A DNA stretch of 64,000 nt from contig CM041196.1 in the NCBI GenBank assembly GCA_023078555.1, forward strand, positions 5,715,658 through 5,779,657. The letters run 5' to 3'. Positions 1-12,900 of the stretch are shown piece by piece. The stretch's first letter is position 1, and every line of letters begins with the position of its first letter. Made by a program: the position numbers and the translations under genes. The notes under the pieces were generated by a model. The model was not told the DNA's origin. It saw only the letters and a list, made by a program, of their open reading frames with translations, and did not search any database. Origin of the DNA: Ulva prolifera (taxonomy: Eukaryota; Chlorophyta; Ulvophyceae; Ulvales; Ulvaceae).

Positions 1-2268
1 CACGTTGTAGCATATCGTGGTAGCACAAGTCTCAGTGAACATGAACATCATGCTCTGTCGCAATCTGGAATATCTGATCGTGCGCCGTTCTGCGAGGGGG
101 CACAGGTGTTGCCAAGTTCAGGCGTACGCCCAGACAGTTGACCACACCTGCCTGCCTGAGCATCGTGGCTCATTCCTGATATGTATGGCGAAATTTGCCT
201 CTTGTTAGCCTCTGCAGCGTGTGCCTGGCTAGCGACTGATTCCTCGCTGACGCAGAAGTCAGAGTGGTGTTGACGTGGATGCCGAACCGGGTCACCCTCC
301 CCCGTTTTTGTTTTGCTACATTGGCGAAGGGTTTGACTTGTCAACCACCAGCCCGCTGCAGATCTCCTAAGTAAGAATCATTGCGGCCACAATTCCGCAG
401 CTGATCACGCACCAAATTGAGCTTCTGCATGCATGGGCGAGAAACGACAATTCGACAAACACCATGATACGCTGCATGTGCGACACATGGCACAGCATGA
501 GATGTATTTGGGGTTTGTGGAAAGAGGAATGTCAGTCTGTTTGTCGATTCCCGAACGTCGGCCTGGCGATACTTGTGCACTGCGTGCACCTGCATCTACA
601 TGATCGTTGTTGACGTCGACTACCTCGCTGCCTGCGTTAGGTACGTAGTCAGGAGACGCCAAGAGGAAGGGAATGGGAACAATGTGGAAACAATGTAGCA
701 TGCTGTACAGAGTGTCACCCGCTCTGCACCAAGTCGGCATGCTCGGTATGCAACTGGAACCATGCGGCATCCCAGGGCGAGCGCTTGTGGCCCTCGCTCA
801 CGTGCCAATGCGAGTAGACGGCACCCACTGACACTCCGTTCACGGTTTCTCTGAGAGCGCCCGCGACAGTGTTCTCCGTACTGCTGATTGCGGACGCTGG
901 GTGCGGCTGTCAAAGTTCATGCACAGCCTAGCAGAGAGTGCTCACGAGGCCAGTGAACGGAACTCCGAGGCACACGGTCCACATCTCGCAGACCTACGAT
1001 GTTGATTCCCTCAGCTCTCAATTTTGTGCCAGACTGATACGCTGTACTGTGTGAACATAGCGTTGCTTGCGAAAATTGCTGAAGCAGCATCGTGCGCGTG
1101 AAAGGCGTGCCATAGGTGACAGAGGATTAATACTGCCGTCGCTCCGCAACTGGATCACGCACGATGGACCAGGACAGATTGCGATCAAGATCCACAACTG
1201 TTCGCTGAGGTTGTGCGCTCTGTCGTCTGAGGTGTGCGCAGCCGTTGCTCGAAGCTCCGTGCTGCGAGAGGTCAGTCTGTCATTTCAGCAGCCTGCAGCG
1301 GGTGACGAATGCGAGCAAAACATTGTTCCGCTGCTCAGAACTGGGACTTCAATCATGTGAACACATGTTAGCACCACATGCCTCCAAACGTGGACTCAAA
1401 AATCGAGCGCCGATGGCCTCCCGGACATCGACCGGGCTTTCGGCGGTCTGCTGCAGTCCGCGTGCGCTGAATCCAAGCGACAGGCGCAAACAGCCATCTA
1501 AAAAGATTGAGTGTATACTTTCCGGAAGGCTGCATAGTTTATTGGTGGGTCAGTCATGTCACGCTCAATCTGCTGATCTGTGATCTCGCCGACGCAGCAG
1601 GGATACACGAAGCTGTATTGCACAGGCCGCATCCTTCAGGCCTTCTTTCACGTGCGCTCGCAACAAACTCGTGTGCGTCTTTACAACCTCGATCAATCGC
1701 TATGCGGATGGCCATGCCGTGCCGGGTTGCTCGCAAGTTCACCAGTGGAGTCTGCGGTATGCACACAAACTGCCGCAGTTAGTCAGTCCGGGCTGGAAGC
1801 TAACGCCTGCAGGACCCCACACCACAGAATCTAGGCATGTCTGATGCATGTAGCCAACCTGCCTCTCCATCTCTGACTGTGCCCCTGTAACAAAGCTTCT
1901 GCGCATGCTTAGCGCTGGGTGTGCCGAGCACCACCAGCTCGTCCAATTATTTGATCCTGTCAAAGCTGCAGCCCCCTACGACACGACACAGCGCTCGAGC
2001 AACGTCCGTTGCACACAGCCTCACAACGACGGCACTAGGCATCCGTCATGCATACGCCCTCCTGTTCACCGCACTGCAACATCACCCAGCTCTTTGGAGA
2101 TATCTATGCCCCTGTCCGGCTGGCTCATGCTCCCAACCGACTCATGCAGCAGCGGCGCAACGCCATACGCTCCGGGCTCATGCACGCGGTGAGCCCGTCC
2201 CTCGCCCCTATCACGTGCACGGCCCCCCGCAGCGACCCCGACCCCACCTCTGGGGCAGCACGGTGCCT
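1..2268. other. No recognisable gene
   Basis: Only short, overlapping open frames with mixed composition occur on both strands, and none continues into another by a phase-consistent splice. I see no RNA gene and no clear repeat. The stretch is best described as spacer, or as introns of a gene that cannot be recognised from sequence alone. Confidence 0.4.
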
Positions 2269-2388
2269 CTACACCGAGGGCTGGAGCAAAGGCGCATCTC
2301 CCACGCACATGTCGCTGTCAGGCAGGTCGAGGAGGCGTCCAGTGTACGCGGCATAGCCAGATAGGTAGACCTCGTCCTCATCTGGAAC
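2269..2388 (-). CDS. Possible terminal exon of an unknown gene
   Basis: After a good CAG acceptor at 2389-2391 the minus strand reads 39 codons in phase 0 and ends with TAG at 2269-2271. The peptide begins VPDEDEVYLSGYAAYTG and ends DAPLLQPSV; it is acidic and of ordinary protein composition. The adjoining GC-rich block to about 2650 could hold further exons, but its frames cannot be chosen between. I do not recognise the family. Spurious origin remains quite possible. Confidence 0.28.
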   Translation of the reverse strand, partial: VPDEDEVYLSGYAAYTGRLLDLPDSDMCVGDAPLLQPSV

Positions 2389-2659
2389 CTGCAGGTTCCA
2401 TGGTGGCCCTTGTGGACACTTCCGCAGCCTGCGCGGCCGTCTCGGAAGCCGCTGGCTCCTGGCCGGGGGCGGAGGGGCCTGCGAGGGGGCGGCCGCATGC
2501 ATGCAGCAGCAGCTCCCCCGGGGGGACACCATTGCACACATGCAGCCCGCGATGCTGGCGGCGCAGGCCACACAGCAGCCACAGCCCGCACGGCCGCCTG
2601 CACGCCAGCGTGCGACGACACGCAGGAAGTCCTGTTGCAGGTGCATGTGTTTGTGTAGA

Positions 2660-3150
2660 AACGTAGGGGAGCGAGCCGGCCCCATGGGGCCGTCTGATAT
2701 GCACTCGAGCACTGCTTGTTGCACTTTGTCACATGGTCGCAGTCATGGGGTTGGACGTCGACGACATCATGTCGGTTCTGCAACCTGCGTGGCCCTGCGG
2801 CCTGCCACCCCGCACTGTTCTTAAGGCTATATCTGCCATGTACATGCGCAGCTCACGATTGAATCCAAATGCAAGCAGTTTAGACCAGTGGATAGGTGAA
2901 TTTGTGCGGGGCGGGGGGGGCTTGGTGGGTCGCGTTCACTGTTGTGAGGCTGCGGCAGAACGTCCAGGGCAACTCTGGATTGTTTGACCAACGTAACACT
3001 GCGGTGCTGATGGGATGGGGTGGCGAGGTGGTCCTGCACCGCAGCCAGTGCACGGAGACGATCATCGACCAGCCCGACGGGCTGCCACTGCCGGCCTAGC
3101 CGGCTCGGGTAGTGCTATTAATATTCCACTGCCTCCAACGCCGCAAAGCA
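2660..3150. other. Spacer, nothing recognised
   Basis: Mixed sequence with a short G-run near 2911-2920. No frame here resembles a protein family and no repeat is evident. Confidence 0.35.
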
Positions 3151-3209
3151 CATCTTCTTCGAAACACACAGTCACGTCATCCAACTACGGTGCTTTCCAG
3201 GATCACCTG

Positions 3210-4060
3210 CCAGCGATTGTGTACACCAAGCCGCGTGGCCTCTGCAGCATCATGGGCGTGTCCGACTTGAACCCAGCTCAAGTCGAACAGGCCCTCCTGC
3301 CCCTCGGCCATGGTGGCATGAGGCTGCAGCAATGCAGTGAGGATGTGGCGGACGTGGCACGCCTTTCCTCTGTGTCGCTGGCTCAGGTTGTCAGGGCTGA
3401 AGGAGTTGAGAGGGTCTTCCACTGCGCAGAGGTGTCGCCGTCGGGATGCAACTGGTGCGAGGGCCCGACCGCAGTGGAGCGATTCCATCCCCGGTATCTC
3501 CGGCAGCCACGTCAGTGCTGCAGCATGAGCACAAGACAACACAGCGAAGTGCGATGACGCAGCTGCAGCGCGCGCTCACGCATCCCGGGGCTGGCGTTCG
3601 CAGAACCATATCTCGAGATAGGCTGAGGCGCTTTATGCAGCCACGGGCGGCTGTTTGCCCCAGGCCACGGAGGGAGCACACGGGACCCCTGCTCGCATTC
3701 GCAGCGGCATCGGGGCCCTCGCGTTAGCATGGCACATGGCGGTTGCCGGCTGTGTGACAAGTTTGTCCGACATCAAGCTCGGGGTGTACACCCAGCTGCG
3801 CCTTGGGGGAATCCTCCTGCCTCGCGTTGGCGAAGACGGCGATTGCCCCTGCAGAAGCAGATGTGAAGCGGGGACCCACTCGCTGGCCTGCTCCCAGCTG
3901 TGGGGAATAGACGTCGCCCAACATGACCTGCTCGTGAAGGCACGGCGCAGCGCCATCGCGCGCTGCGGCATCACTTCAGCGGTGGAGCACCACCAGAATA
4001 GCCCCCCCAGGCCCCCCCAGGCCCCCCAGGCCCCGGCTGCGGCCTCCCGGCACACCCGAT
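3210..4060 (+). pseudogene. Decayed non-LTR-type reverse transcriptase C-terminal fragment
   Basis: Two pieces in different forward frames resemble the region after the polymerase domain of LINE-like ORF2 proteins. One, near 3270-3400, reads LLPLGHGGMRLQQ, like the common 'LPL..GG.GL' block. The other, near 3750-3960, reads KLGVYTQLRLGGILLP, then a Cys/His cluster (CPCRSRCEAGTHSLAC), then a basic helix with DLLVKARR, like the zinc-knuckle found there. A frame change and stops lie between them and no polymerase core with its YxDD box is visible, so it is a broken remnant. Similarity was judged from memory of the family, not by alignment. The GC-rich block to about 4830 may be more of the same element. 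Confidence 0.42.
4000..4036 (+). repeat. Short C-rich tandem repeat
   Basis: An imperfect cccccccagg unit is repeated about four times at the end of the decayed element. It is low-complexity sequence with no coding role visible. Confidence 0.55.
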
Positions 4061-4830
4061 AGCAGCTCACCCATTACCCTCCACCGCGTCCTCATCCGCC
4101 CAGGCCTTGGCCGCGCCGGCACACCCTCATCGCGCACAGGCGTTGCCCCTCCTCCCGTGCGGCTGCCTCTACTGACACAGCTGATCGGCGCAAGCACGAC
4201 AGATACGGTCATGCCAGCGTCACGGCGTTCACGCTGGCCCCCGCTCTGCGTCGCCTCCCGGCACCCAGGCCCAGGCTTACCTTGTTTGGTAATCCCCCCC
4301 CTGCCACAGATGCAGCTGCTGTGGCGCACTGCCGCGGCTCTCAGCGACGTCGGTGCCATACACCAACTTGCGCAGTCCACCGGCCTTGCCGCGGCGCTTC
4401 CCGACGGCGCCTCGGCAGCGGCAGCTGGCCGGGGCAAGCACGACAAGCGCGGCCGCGCTGGTACGGGGCCATACCCCTGTGCTGATGCACAGGACGCAGG
4501 GCCCGGCCGCCTTCGCGGCCATGCATGCATTGTGAACAGAGGCGCTGGTGTGCCGGCAGACAGAAGCGTGGCCTCCATGACACTGTTCCTCGAGCAGCCA
4601 ATTCGGGATCTTTGAGAAGCGCCTTGTCACGGTGCTGCCTGCCAAAGCCACGCTGCTGTCCCGCTGCGGGCACGCCATGTGGGCAGAGTACCCATGCTGG
4701 GCCTCAAACTGTGTCAGGGTTGTGCAATCTCACGCCTCAAGATCTCCCTCGTCATCCAGCCTGCGCAGCGGGCCATCCTCCTCCGCCCACCTGTCGGCCC
4801 CCCCTCTCCGGGTTCCGACCGCCGCGTAGG

Positions 4831-6216
4831 AGCTCACAGCATCTGGCTGGTGGTTTGCTGTGCGGGCCATTATGTGTTGTTTGGCAGTAGGATGGCTTGC
4901 TGGCGGTCGGTGGGTATGTCGAGGGCCTCTACGAGCATTGTACGAACGGGCAGTCTGCTTCCGGGCACTCAAATGCGGCTTTGCTGCCGCCGGGGGTGGG
5001 GTTAGGGGTAGCGGTGTGATGCGCCGCCTTCATGGCGGACTTTCAGTGAAGCGGCTGTCTGAGGGCTACTGTTGGGAGATGAAAATTGTGTGGGACGGCA
5101 CAGGTGGGAGGGCATATATCAGGTTGGGAGAGAGGGGTGCGTGTGGAGCCGCGATTGCGTTGCGGGGACAGGTTTGTGCTGCTATAGGCCTGTGCGTGCT
5201 CGGTAGCACATGGGGCTCGATGCAAACACTCATCCCTGACATGATGTGTGCACACACAAAGCTTGCGTTGATGCAACCTCTTCCATATGCGCATGTCGCT
5301 GCAAAACCACGCTGCAAATCCCGGACCAATTGGGATCTTGGCGACCTAGCAGTCAGGACCGTGTGATGTGCGACTGAGCAACATCGTGATGATGCAAGCG
5401 ACACAGCAACCTGTGCAACACAGTGTGCTCCATGCCACATGTCAAAACTCTTCCACGTCCCCGGCTCGCCTTCATGCCTGAACATGCCCACTTGCAAGTG
5501 CCAGAGCGCATCTTGCTGGCCTTGCGAGAACGTATGTGGTGCCACGAGTCCGAAGGAGTATGCGCCACCATGTGGCTCGACATGCCACATCAAGTGGTGT
5601 CCGTATGGATGTTGCTCATGTGACCATGAGTACGAGTCGGGTTGCAGTGCTCCAAATTCGCTTTGTGACAGGGCGGGCACGACCAGCGCTCCCCTTGCGT
5701 GCTGTGCCCAGCCCCTGTACTAGATCACCCATACCGTATGGGTGATATGTTGAATATGCAATACTGGCAGCACAGCCCAGCACCATCATGTCAACAGTTC
5801 CATAAGATCGCACTGCAGTGGAGCCAGAACACCTTGGACACAACACAAAGGCACGCATGCAGGCGGCCACGTGCCCTGGAACACGTACCGTTGGCCGTGG
5901 GTATCAGCACGGGGCCCAGCAAGGCGATGCAGTCCCTACTGATAGTGCTACATGCATGTCGACAGTGTTGGTAGGGAGCACAATGTATGCATTGGATGCT
6001 GTGAAACGGACAAGAGCTTTGATCAAGTGATCCACACATTCTGTGAATGGCAGGCTTGATTGGTGCAGCCAACAGCAGGATTCATTATCCAGGCATGCAG
6101 CACCACTGCGACAGCATGCTGGCCGTGCCCCGTCCAATTCGCATGACAGACTCCCACAAAGGACATACGATCTTGCGCAATCGTGTCAGGTGCACAGGCG
6201 GTACTTGCAAGGCACA
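4831..6216. other. Spacer with a short hairpin
   Basis: No supported gene. The one clear structure is a 10-bp inverted repeat with a 3-base loop at 5724-5746 (atcacccata, ccg, tatgggtgat). Its function is unknown; it could be chance or a footprint of a small element. Confidence 0.4.
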
Positions 6217-7563
6217 CTATGCGGTGGCGTGGCCCTTGGCAAGGCCACGCGCCCACACTGCGGCGCTGTCCCGTTCAACTTTGGTGATGGGTGCAAAGTC
6301 CAGGCTGCGGAGGTGCGGCAGCAAGTGTGGTACAGCGCGGCGGTACGAAGGCACGCGCGCCACCGGGTTGCCATGTAGAGTCAGCTTGCGGAGCTGCGGT
6401 AGCCGTGAGAGTCTTGCAACCTGGCCGAGCTTCTGAATCTTGTTGCTGTGCAGGTATAGAACCTGCGATGAAGGTGCCAGTCACGGTAGTGACTGTGGAC
6501 GTCAGAGACAATGTGCTGAAATACGGCAAGGCATCATGAGCAATTCCCAACATCATGGAGCCCATAGCCATTCAAGTGCTTTGCCGCTCCACCTTGCCAG
6601 AGCCTGGCCATATGGTGCATCATCGCCAAGCAACAAGTTCACTGGATCCAAGCAGGCAAGTGAAAAGAGGCAGACGGAATCAATGCAATCTGAAGAGCAT
6701 CTGAAATGCATAGGCTGTACATAAGACAGCGCACATGGCCGTGAGGCCGCCCGGTTGTGGCAGTGCAGAGCGTGAGGTGCGCGCACACCTGCTTTTACAG
6801 ACACACTTTCTTTGTGGGGACATGCGCCATAAATTGCGTCAAACACCTCAACATGCACGACCAAGCGGTCCCCAGGGCTGCTTGCAGCGTTCACCCATGC
6901 CTTGCATTGTGACAAGATCTCATGAGACCTCAAGCGAAACATATCCGAACGAGCATACCGGCAGCTTGTGAATTGGCACACCGTTGGACATGGGAGCAGG
7001 AGGGCATGGGAATGGAACTGTGTCTGGCACAGCACCTTGGCTGAGACCGCACCGCAAGGCAGCCTAGATCGAAAAGCTGATCTGGGACGCCTGTCAACTC
7101 GTTGCATGACAGGTCAATCCATCGCAGACTGTTTGGTTCCTCCAAAACATGTTCCAGAAACTGCGAGAGATGCTGTAAGGAGTTCAGTCGGTTGTTGGAT
7201 AGAAGGACTGCTGTGGCATTGAGTATCACATCAGGCCTGCGGATCCGAGGAACAGCATCTATTGTGGCCTCTGCGCCAGCATGACACACAGCTGGATTTG
7301 CAGGCCAGCCAGTAGCCGCTGTCTGGAACAACGCGTCTGCGCAATGGCGCTAGCTCGGTCATCGCATATGTGCCCTCGCACCAACCACAGCACTGATCAA
7401 TCACGATGCGGCCACTCTCGTGTCCCTGCACTTGCATACCTCGCACGGATACAAGATCCTTGAACGAGTAGTCCAAAGGAGGCCCGGCCGGCATTTTGTG
7501 ATTTGTCCTCGACGAAACAACGACTTCTTGCACAGTCCCTTCTACCCCCCCAGGATCCATCAT
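6217..7563 (-). CDS. LRRC51: Leucine-rich repeat protein LRRC51
   Basis: Three exons, complement(6217..6462, 7053..7270, 7440..7563), give 195 aa, close to the human protein (about 192). The start ATG at 7561-7563 has an in-frame stop just upstream. Residues 28-34 read PPLDYSF, the conserved N-terminal signature. LRRs follow with LLSNNRLNSL (about 63), LRWIDLSCNELT (about 87), VLYLHSNKIQKLG (115) and LRKLTLHGNPV (about 134). The C-terminal cap has LRSLDFAPITKVERD, matching the 'FD..G.TK.DR' cap of LRRC51. The exon 2 donor is GTGCGG; introns of 169 and 590 bp keep phases 1 and 0. LRRC51 is found mainly in ciliated eukaryotes and is presumed ciliary or ciliogenesis-linked, but its molecular role is unknown. 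The adjacent methyltransferase part of mammalian LRTOMT is absent. Family call is firm; function is inference. Confidence 0.9.
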
Positions 7564-9977
7564 GAAGGCTTAGCAAGGACACAATCTGGCACCGTCGTGT
7601 CGTCAGCTGCTGGCTCTGCCCACCGAGAGCCTGCCAAACGTCTAGGCTACTGCGCTCTGCCAGGGTCACCCGCTGTGATTGTTGCTACAGCAACACGCGA
7701 GAGGGCAGCTGTCCGCTCAAATGTGTCTGGTCAGTTGGGGTCAACTTTGTCCAACTGGGATAATTCCATTCAACAGCGCCAGGCCCCCTTCGCCACCCGC
7801 CACCATGATCGCTTCGCGTGGGCTTGGTCTGCGGTGCAGAATGTGTGAGGGTGGCATGTTTCTGTGCGTTGATGGGACATGCCAGACTGGACATGCAATA
7901 AATATCTCAGTGCAGGGGCTCGAACCAACTTTGGGCCAACCAGATTTGTCGACAAGAGAGGAGCTTTTCATGTCATGCTTGATGAAAGGGCTCGGCTTTT
8001 GACGGCACCTCGTCTTCACAACAGGGAGGACGACGCCACGTTGAATAATTAAATGAGCCTGTATGTGGCTGATGCCGCCGAATGAGAGTCATGCACGGCA
8101 CCGTACGTGTGTCGGCGAAGCCTTTCGATAGCCATCCGTTCTTGGCTTGTTAGCAATCCCACGCCATCTGACTCACAGTCTGGACGCTCCAGCCTCCTTT
8201 TCTTGTCGTCCCGAAGGACCTGACAGCCTTGGGCTGTGGCTGTTCTTCGAAGCATTCGCAGCGGTTCACTGAACTTCTTTCGTGCACCGATCACGCATGC
8301 CGTACCGCGTGATGCGATTTTGTTTTCGTCCGTCGACCGTCCGCTGTCGTGTGCACATTTGTTTGCTGTTTGACTGTTGCGACCGGACCTGTGCGCCACG
8401 GACGCACTGCACCTTTCGTCATGCAAGATGTTCGTCCTTTGTGGCGAAAACCCATTCTGTTGATTTTGTTTATCACAGCGCTAAAGATTCTCAGAACGAT
8501 TTACAGCGCAAGGGGGCCCATTGACACTGGCGATGAGTTGCTGTTGTAGACCTGAACTTCAAAGTGTGGATGGATGATACTGCCCTCTCATGTCGCCTTT
8601 GCAATACGTGTGGCAGGAGCGGACAATGAACTGCATGTTGTCAAGTGATGCCGCCTGAAGCATGTTCTGCGGCAGTACAGCTGTGCCATGAACCTGAAGT
8701 ACTTGGACTTGCAGCGAGACTGTGATTAAGCTAATTTGCGGCAAATTTGCACATAATCACCTGCTGGTCTTCGACAATGCTTGCAATCGCCTGACAACTG
8801 TGCTGATGCTGTCGACTAAAGAGGATTGACTTTTGTGAGCTACTTTCGGCCAGCATGACATGCTACAACGACACAAACAACGGACTGCTGACCATGATGT
8901 TGAGGCCCCATCACCTCTGGATTCCAAACGCTAACTCCTGCCAGTATCTGCAGTCTGCCACGTCGCCTCAACAGCCTCTAGTGAGCAGTGCTTCACTTGT
9001 ATGCGTCCCGCATTACCATCTCTGCATTATGTCTGTAGCATCTGGCTTGTCCATGCTTAAGCTCGGAGTGACCACATGCTTGGCAGACTCCTCCCTGTTG
9101 AGGTTCGATGCAGCCATGAGGTGATGCTGACATTCATGGGGTACTGTACTGCAGAAGCATGCTCAGATTTGTGGAAACTTACTTGCGTGCACATTGCACT
9201 GGCAGACCGTCTTGCCCACGCCCACAGCTGAAGATCGTCGCACTGGCAGCTGGAAGTGTCTGTCACGCGTACCGGTGAGCGTTTGCATTTGATCAGCCTC
9301 AGCACATGGCAAGAGCCCGATGATGCGATTCGGGAGCAATTGCTTCAGAAGGGATAGCCTTCTTGAAGGCATAGCAAGCTGTGTGTGCCAGTGCAAGCTA
9401 TTGCAATAGAAAGGTCCCACTGCATGCAATGAAGCTTCACCAGCTGTGCTACATTCGCTGTCAACACCAGAGCACTACAGGCCTCAAATGATCTAGAGTC
9501 GCCAGGCAGAGTCAAGAATAGGTTTCACTTGGATGGCTGGCATGCTGCACTTGCTATCGACACCTTTCAGCACATCAGACCTGTTCCGCTTATGGTATCC
9601 TGCATCATGCGGGGCGATCACACTGGATGCAGATGCTCGTTGCGGCACCATCACACATGTGACTTCTGCGCTCTTCACCTGCGTCAAACACACATGCAAC
9701 AATACCATGTATTTCACGGCACACAGATCAACCGCTGACATGTGTCAAATGTGCATTGCCAGCAACAATGTAGGCCAATGAGTCCAAAACATATTTGATT
9801 GGTGCAAAGTTCACACGCAAAAAGAAAACGCCAATAACCTGTTCACATGACCAGTTCTTTGCATTCCTACAAGCTATGCCTCTGCGCTCAACTGTACACT
9901 ACAGGAGCAGTATGGGCATGCTCCAACAAAGCCAAGATATGGTGGTGTTTGTGCCCACTGTATATACCCATGCAGCC
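7564..9977. other. Spacer, no supported gene
   Basis: A minus-strand frame at 8049-8426 and scattered LRR-like words near 8680-8810 are suggestive, but have stops and no phase-consistent joins. There is no repeat or RNA gene that I can see. The stretch could include 5' untranslated exons of LRRC51. Confidence 0.35.
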
Positions 9978-12900
9978 CTACACCGGTGACACTTCCTTCG
10001 CCCCCCTGACACGAAGCAGATAGTACACGATTCCAACCAAGATGGCCACGCCACCAACAGCCCCAATCGCAATTCCAACGATGACCCCAGTACCAAGGCC
10101 CCCGTCGTCGTCCTCTTCCTTAGGCACCATTGGTTGTGTCATTGGAGGAACAGGTGTTGTTGGAGCAACAAAGTCTTGAGCCAAACGAGTGCAGGCGTTT
10201 CCATTCGCTGTTGGGACTGCAACAAACCCATCTGCAACGTCACATCTGTCACAGGCGTCACCACGATATCCTGGGGGGCACTTGCAAACACCGGATGCCC
10301 TCATGCAAGTTCCTCTCCCTCCACATTGGCTTGCAGCATTGCCCAGCACCTCGCCATCATCTGCAGCTGTTGGAAACGGGCAAGACTGAGGCAAAGGACA
10401 GTCTTCTGAACCCGGAATCTCCCCTGTCTCACAAACTCCATTGCCCGCAGTGCCCTGGACTGCTGCTTGAGGAGCTTCAGGTTGGCTACTCAGTTTTGCA
10501 GGGATGGCGGTGGCAGCAGAGATTCCAGTTCTCATGAATGCAACTGTGAGCTCCGCCACTGATGTTGGAACTCCATCCTCCAGGGTTATTTCTGCTGCAG
10601 TTCCTTGCAGTAGACGCCTTCGCGATGTCGAGCCGTCCACCACAATCTTGTCAGCGATTGAAGCAGGGAAGAGGCCCTTCATTTCTGTGACAAAATCCAG
10701 TACGCTATAGTCACCAGCAAGTGATAAGCTGCCTGCGACTGTCTTGGAGCATGTGTCGTTTGAGCCCTCACAAACACCACATTCATCCACTTTAGACAGG
10801 CTAGGGCAGCAAGTCATACTGCTCGTGATGAAGACGTCATCTTCACCATCGCAGCATTCGCCATTGATGTCGAATCCGACACGCACAGACATCATGCCTG
10901 GCACATCAGCCCCAGCGCAGTAGCCACAACCATCAACATCATCTGTGACACAGCAAGTGCCCATAATGTCAATCACGCCGGAGTCACACTCGGAGCCGTC
11001 GGCAGAGATCACTTTGTAGGTCTCCCCTTCTTTGATGTGGCATCTTGAACCAGTGTATCCAGCTTCACAAGTACACTGGCATGTGTCACCCTCTTTCTCA
11101 GACGTTGATGTACCAGGCATGGAGCATGGTACCTCAGCACATGGGTCACAAGGAACTGCAGGACATGTCACTGGAGTTGCAGATCCGGCTTCAGTGACGC
11201 CTGGCCACTGCTGGCACCCCATCCCCTCATTGCACACTGTGTATTGGACTGCTGCAGTTCCAGCAACTCCGCAGTCTGCAGAGAAGGCACAGTCCCCTTC
11301 ACTCCTGATGAATCGCTGAAGTGGCTGGAAGCATTTCTTCGAGCACTGCTGTGATGTCACTGTTGAGCCCTCGCAGTCAGCGTTGTCTGCTAGAACAACA
11401 ACTGAATCTTGAATCCTGGCGCAAGTCACATTTCTAGTTCTGAGTCCCTCCTCATCACACGATGCTGAGCATGCTGACCATGGCGAATATTGATAGAAAG
11501 TGTCTGGGCATGCGCCTTCACCGAAACATTCTTCAAGTATTGCCCCCCCCGTCACAGACTCACATTCTGTTCCTGCGAGTTGATCATTGACCGGAACAAT
11601 CTCATTGGTTGTTGCAGAGTAACAGTAGCTTTCTATAATCCGGTGTGTGTCACCGCAGTCAAGTCCTTGTAGGGAGAAGCAGTCAGATATCGTGCGATTC
11701 CGAGCCTCCAGAACCTCACAATCTCGGTCAGCACACTTGAAAGTGCGCTTGCTCTCGGATGGCTTGTCTTCTTCTGTGCAAAAATTGTTTATCGTGTCGG
11801 CGTTTAATTCAGCCACATCAACAAACGGCTCCAGCACCTGCATACAATGCTGACGTGCCCGCAAGAGCAGGCGAAACACAAGCTAGTTTGCTTCACACTG
11901 ATCAATCATTTCGAGTCACGGGATTTTGCATTTCTACCACTTACCTCAACAGTACCGTTCTTAGATTTCGCTTGCTTTTGGCAGACGAGTTCAAGCTTTA
12001 TTGTGGCATCTTCATCCCCACAGAAACCAAAGCGGTCAGAGTCCGCCTCGCACACATTCTCTTGCAACTGAGAAGAGATGACCCATACGTATTGCTTTGT
12101 GGCTGAGGTGTCTGTCGCAGCTTTCTCGTCACAGGCTGCATCTGTTGGGTTGGTTTTACATATTGCAGCAGGGTCTGTAGGAGTTGATGCTGATGCTGAT
12201 GGGCAAGTACAGTAGCAAGTGGATGGGATGGTGGAGCCAGCGGTGGGGGTGGTGCCGTCCTCAGGGGGGTTGGCGGGGTCCGCCGGGGGGATGGCGGGGT
12301 CCGCCGGGGGGGTTGCGGGGTCCGCAGGGGGGTCCGCCAGGGGGTCCGCCGGGGGGGTTGCGGGGTCCGCCGGGGGGTCCGCAGGGGGGGTGGCGGGGTC
12401 CGCCGGGGGGGTTGCGGGTTCTGCCGGGGGGTCCGCCGGGGGTGTTGCGGGGTCCGCCTGGGGGGTGGCGGGGTCCACAGGGGGGGTGGCGGGGTCCGCC
12501 GGGGGGTCTGCCGGGGGGGTGGCGGGGTCCACAGGGGGGGTTGCGGGGTCCGCCGGGGGGTCCGCCGGGGGGGTGGCGGGGTCCACAGGGGGGGTTGCGG
12601 GGTCCGCCGGGGGGTCTGCCGGGGGGGTGGCGGGGTCCACAGGGGGGGTTGCGGGGTCCGCCGGGGGGTCCGCCGGGGGGGTGGCGGGGTCCACAGGGGG
12701 GGTTGCGGGGTCCGCCGGGGGGTCCGCCGGGGGGGTGGCGGGGTCCACAGGGGGGGTTGCGGGGTCCGCCGGGGGGTCCGCGGGGGGGGTGGCGGGGTCC
12801 ACAGGGGGGGTTGCGGGGTCCGCCGGGGGGTCCGCGGGGGGGGTGGCGGGGTCCACAGGGGGGGTTGCGGGGTCCGCCGGGGGGTCTGCCGGGGGGGTGG

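Noticed and set aside
8680-8830. LRR-like words (NLKYLDLQRD and others) on the plus strand
   Set aside because: They lie in different frames with stops between; too short to call a leucine-rich repeat.
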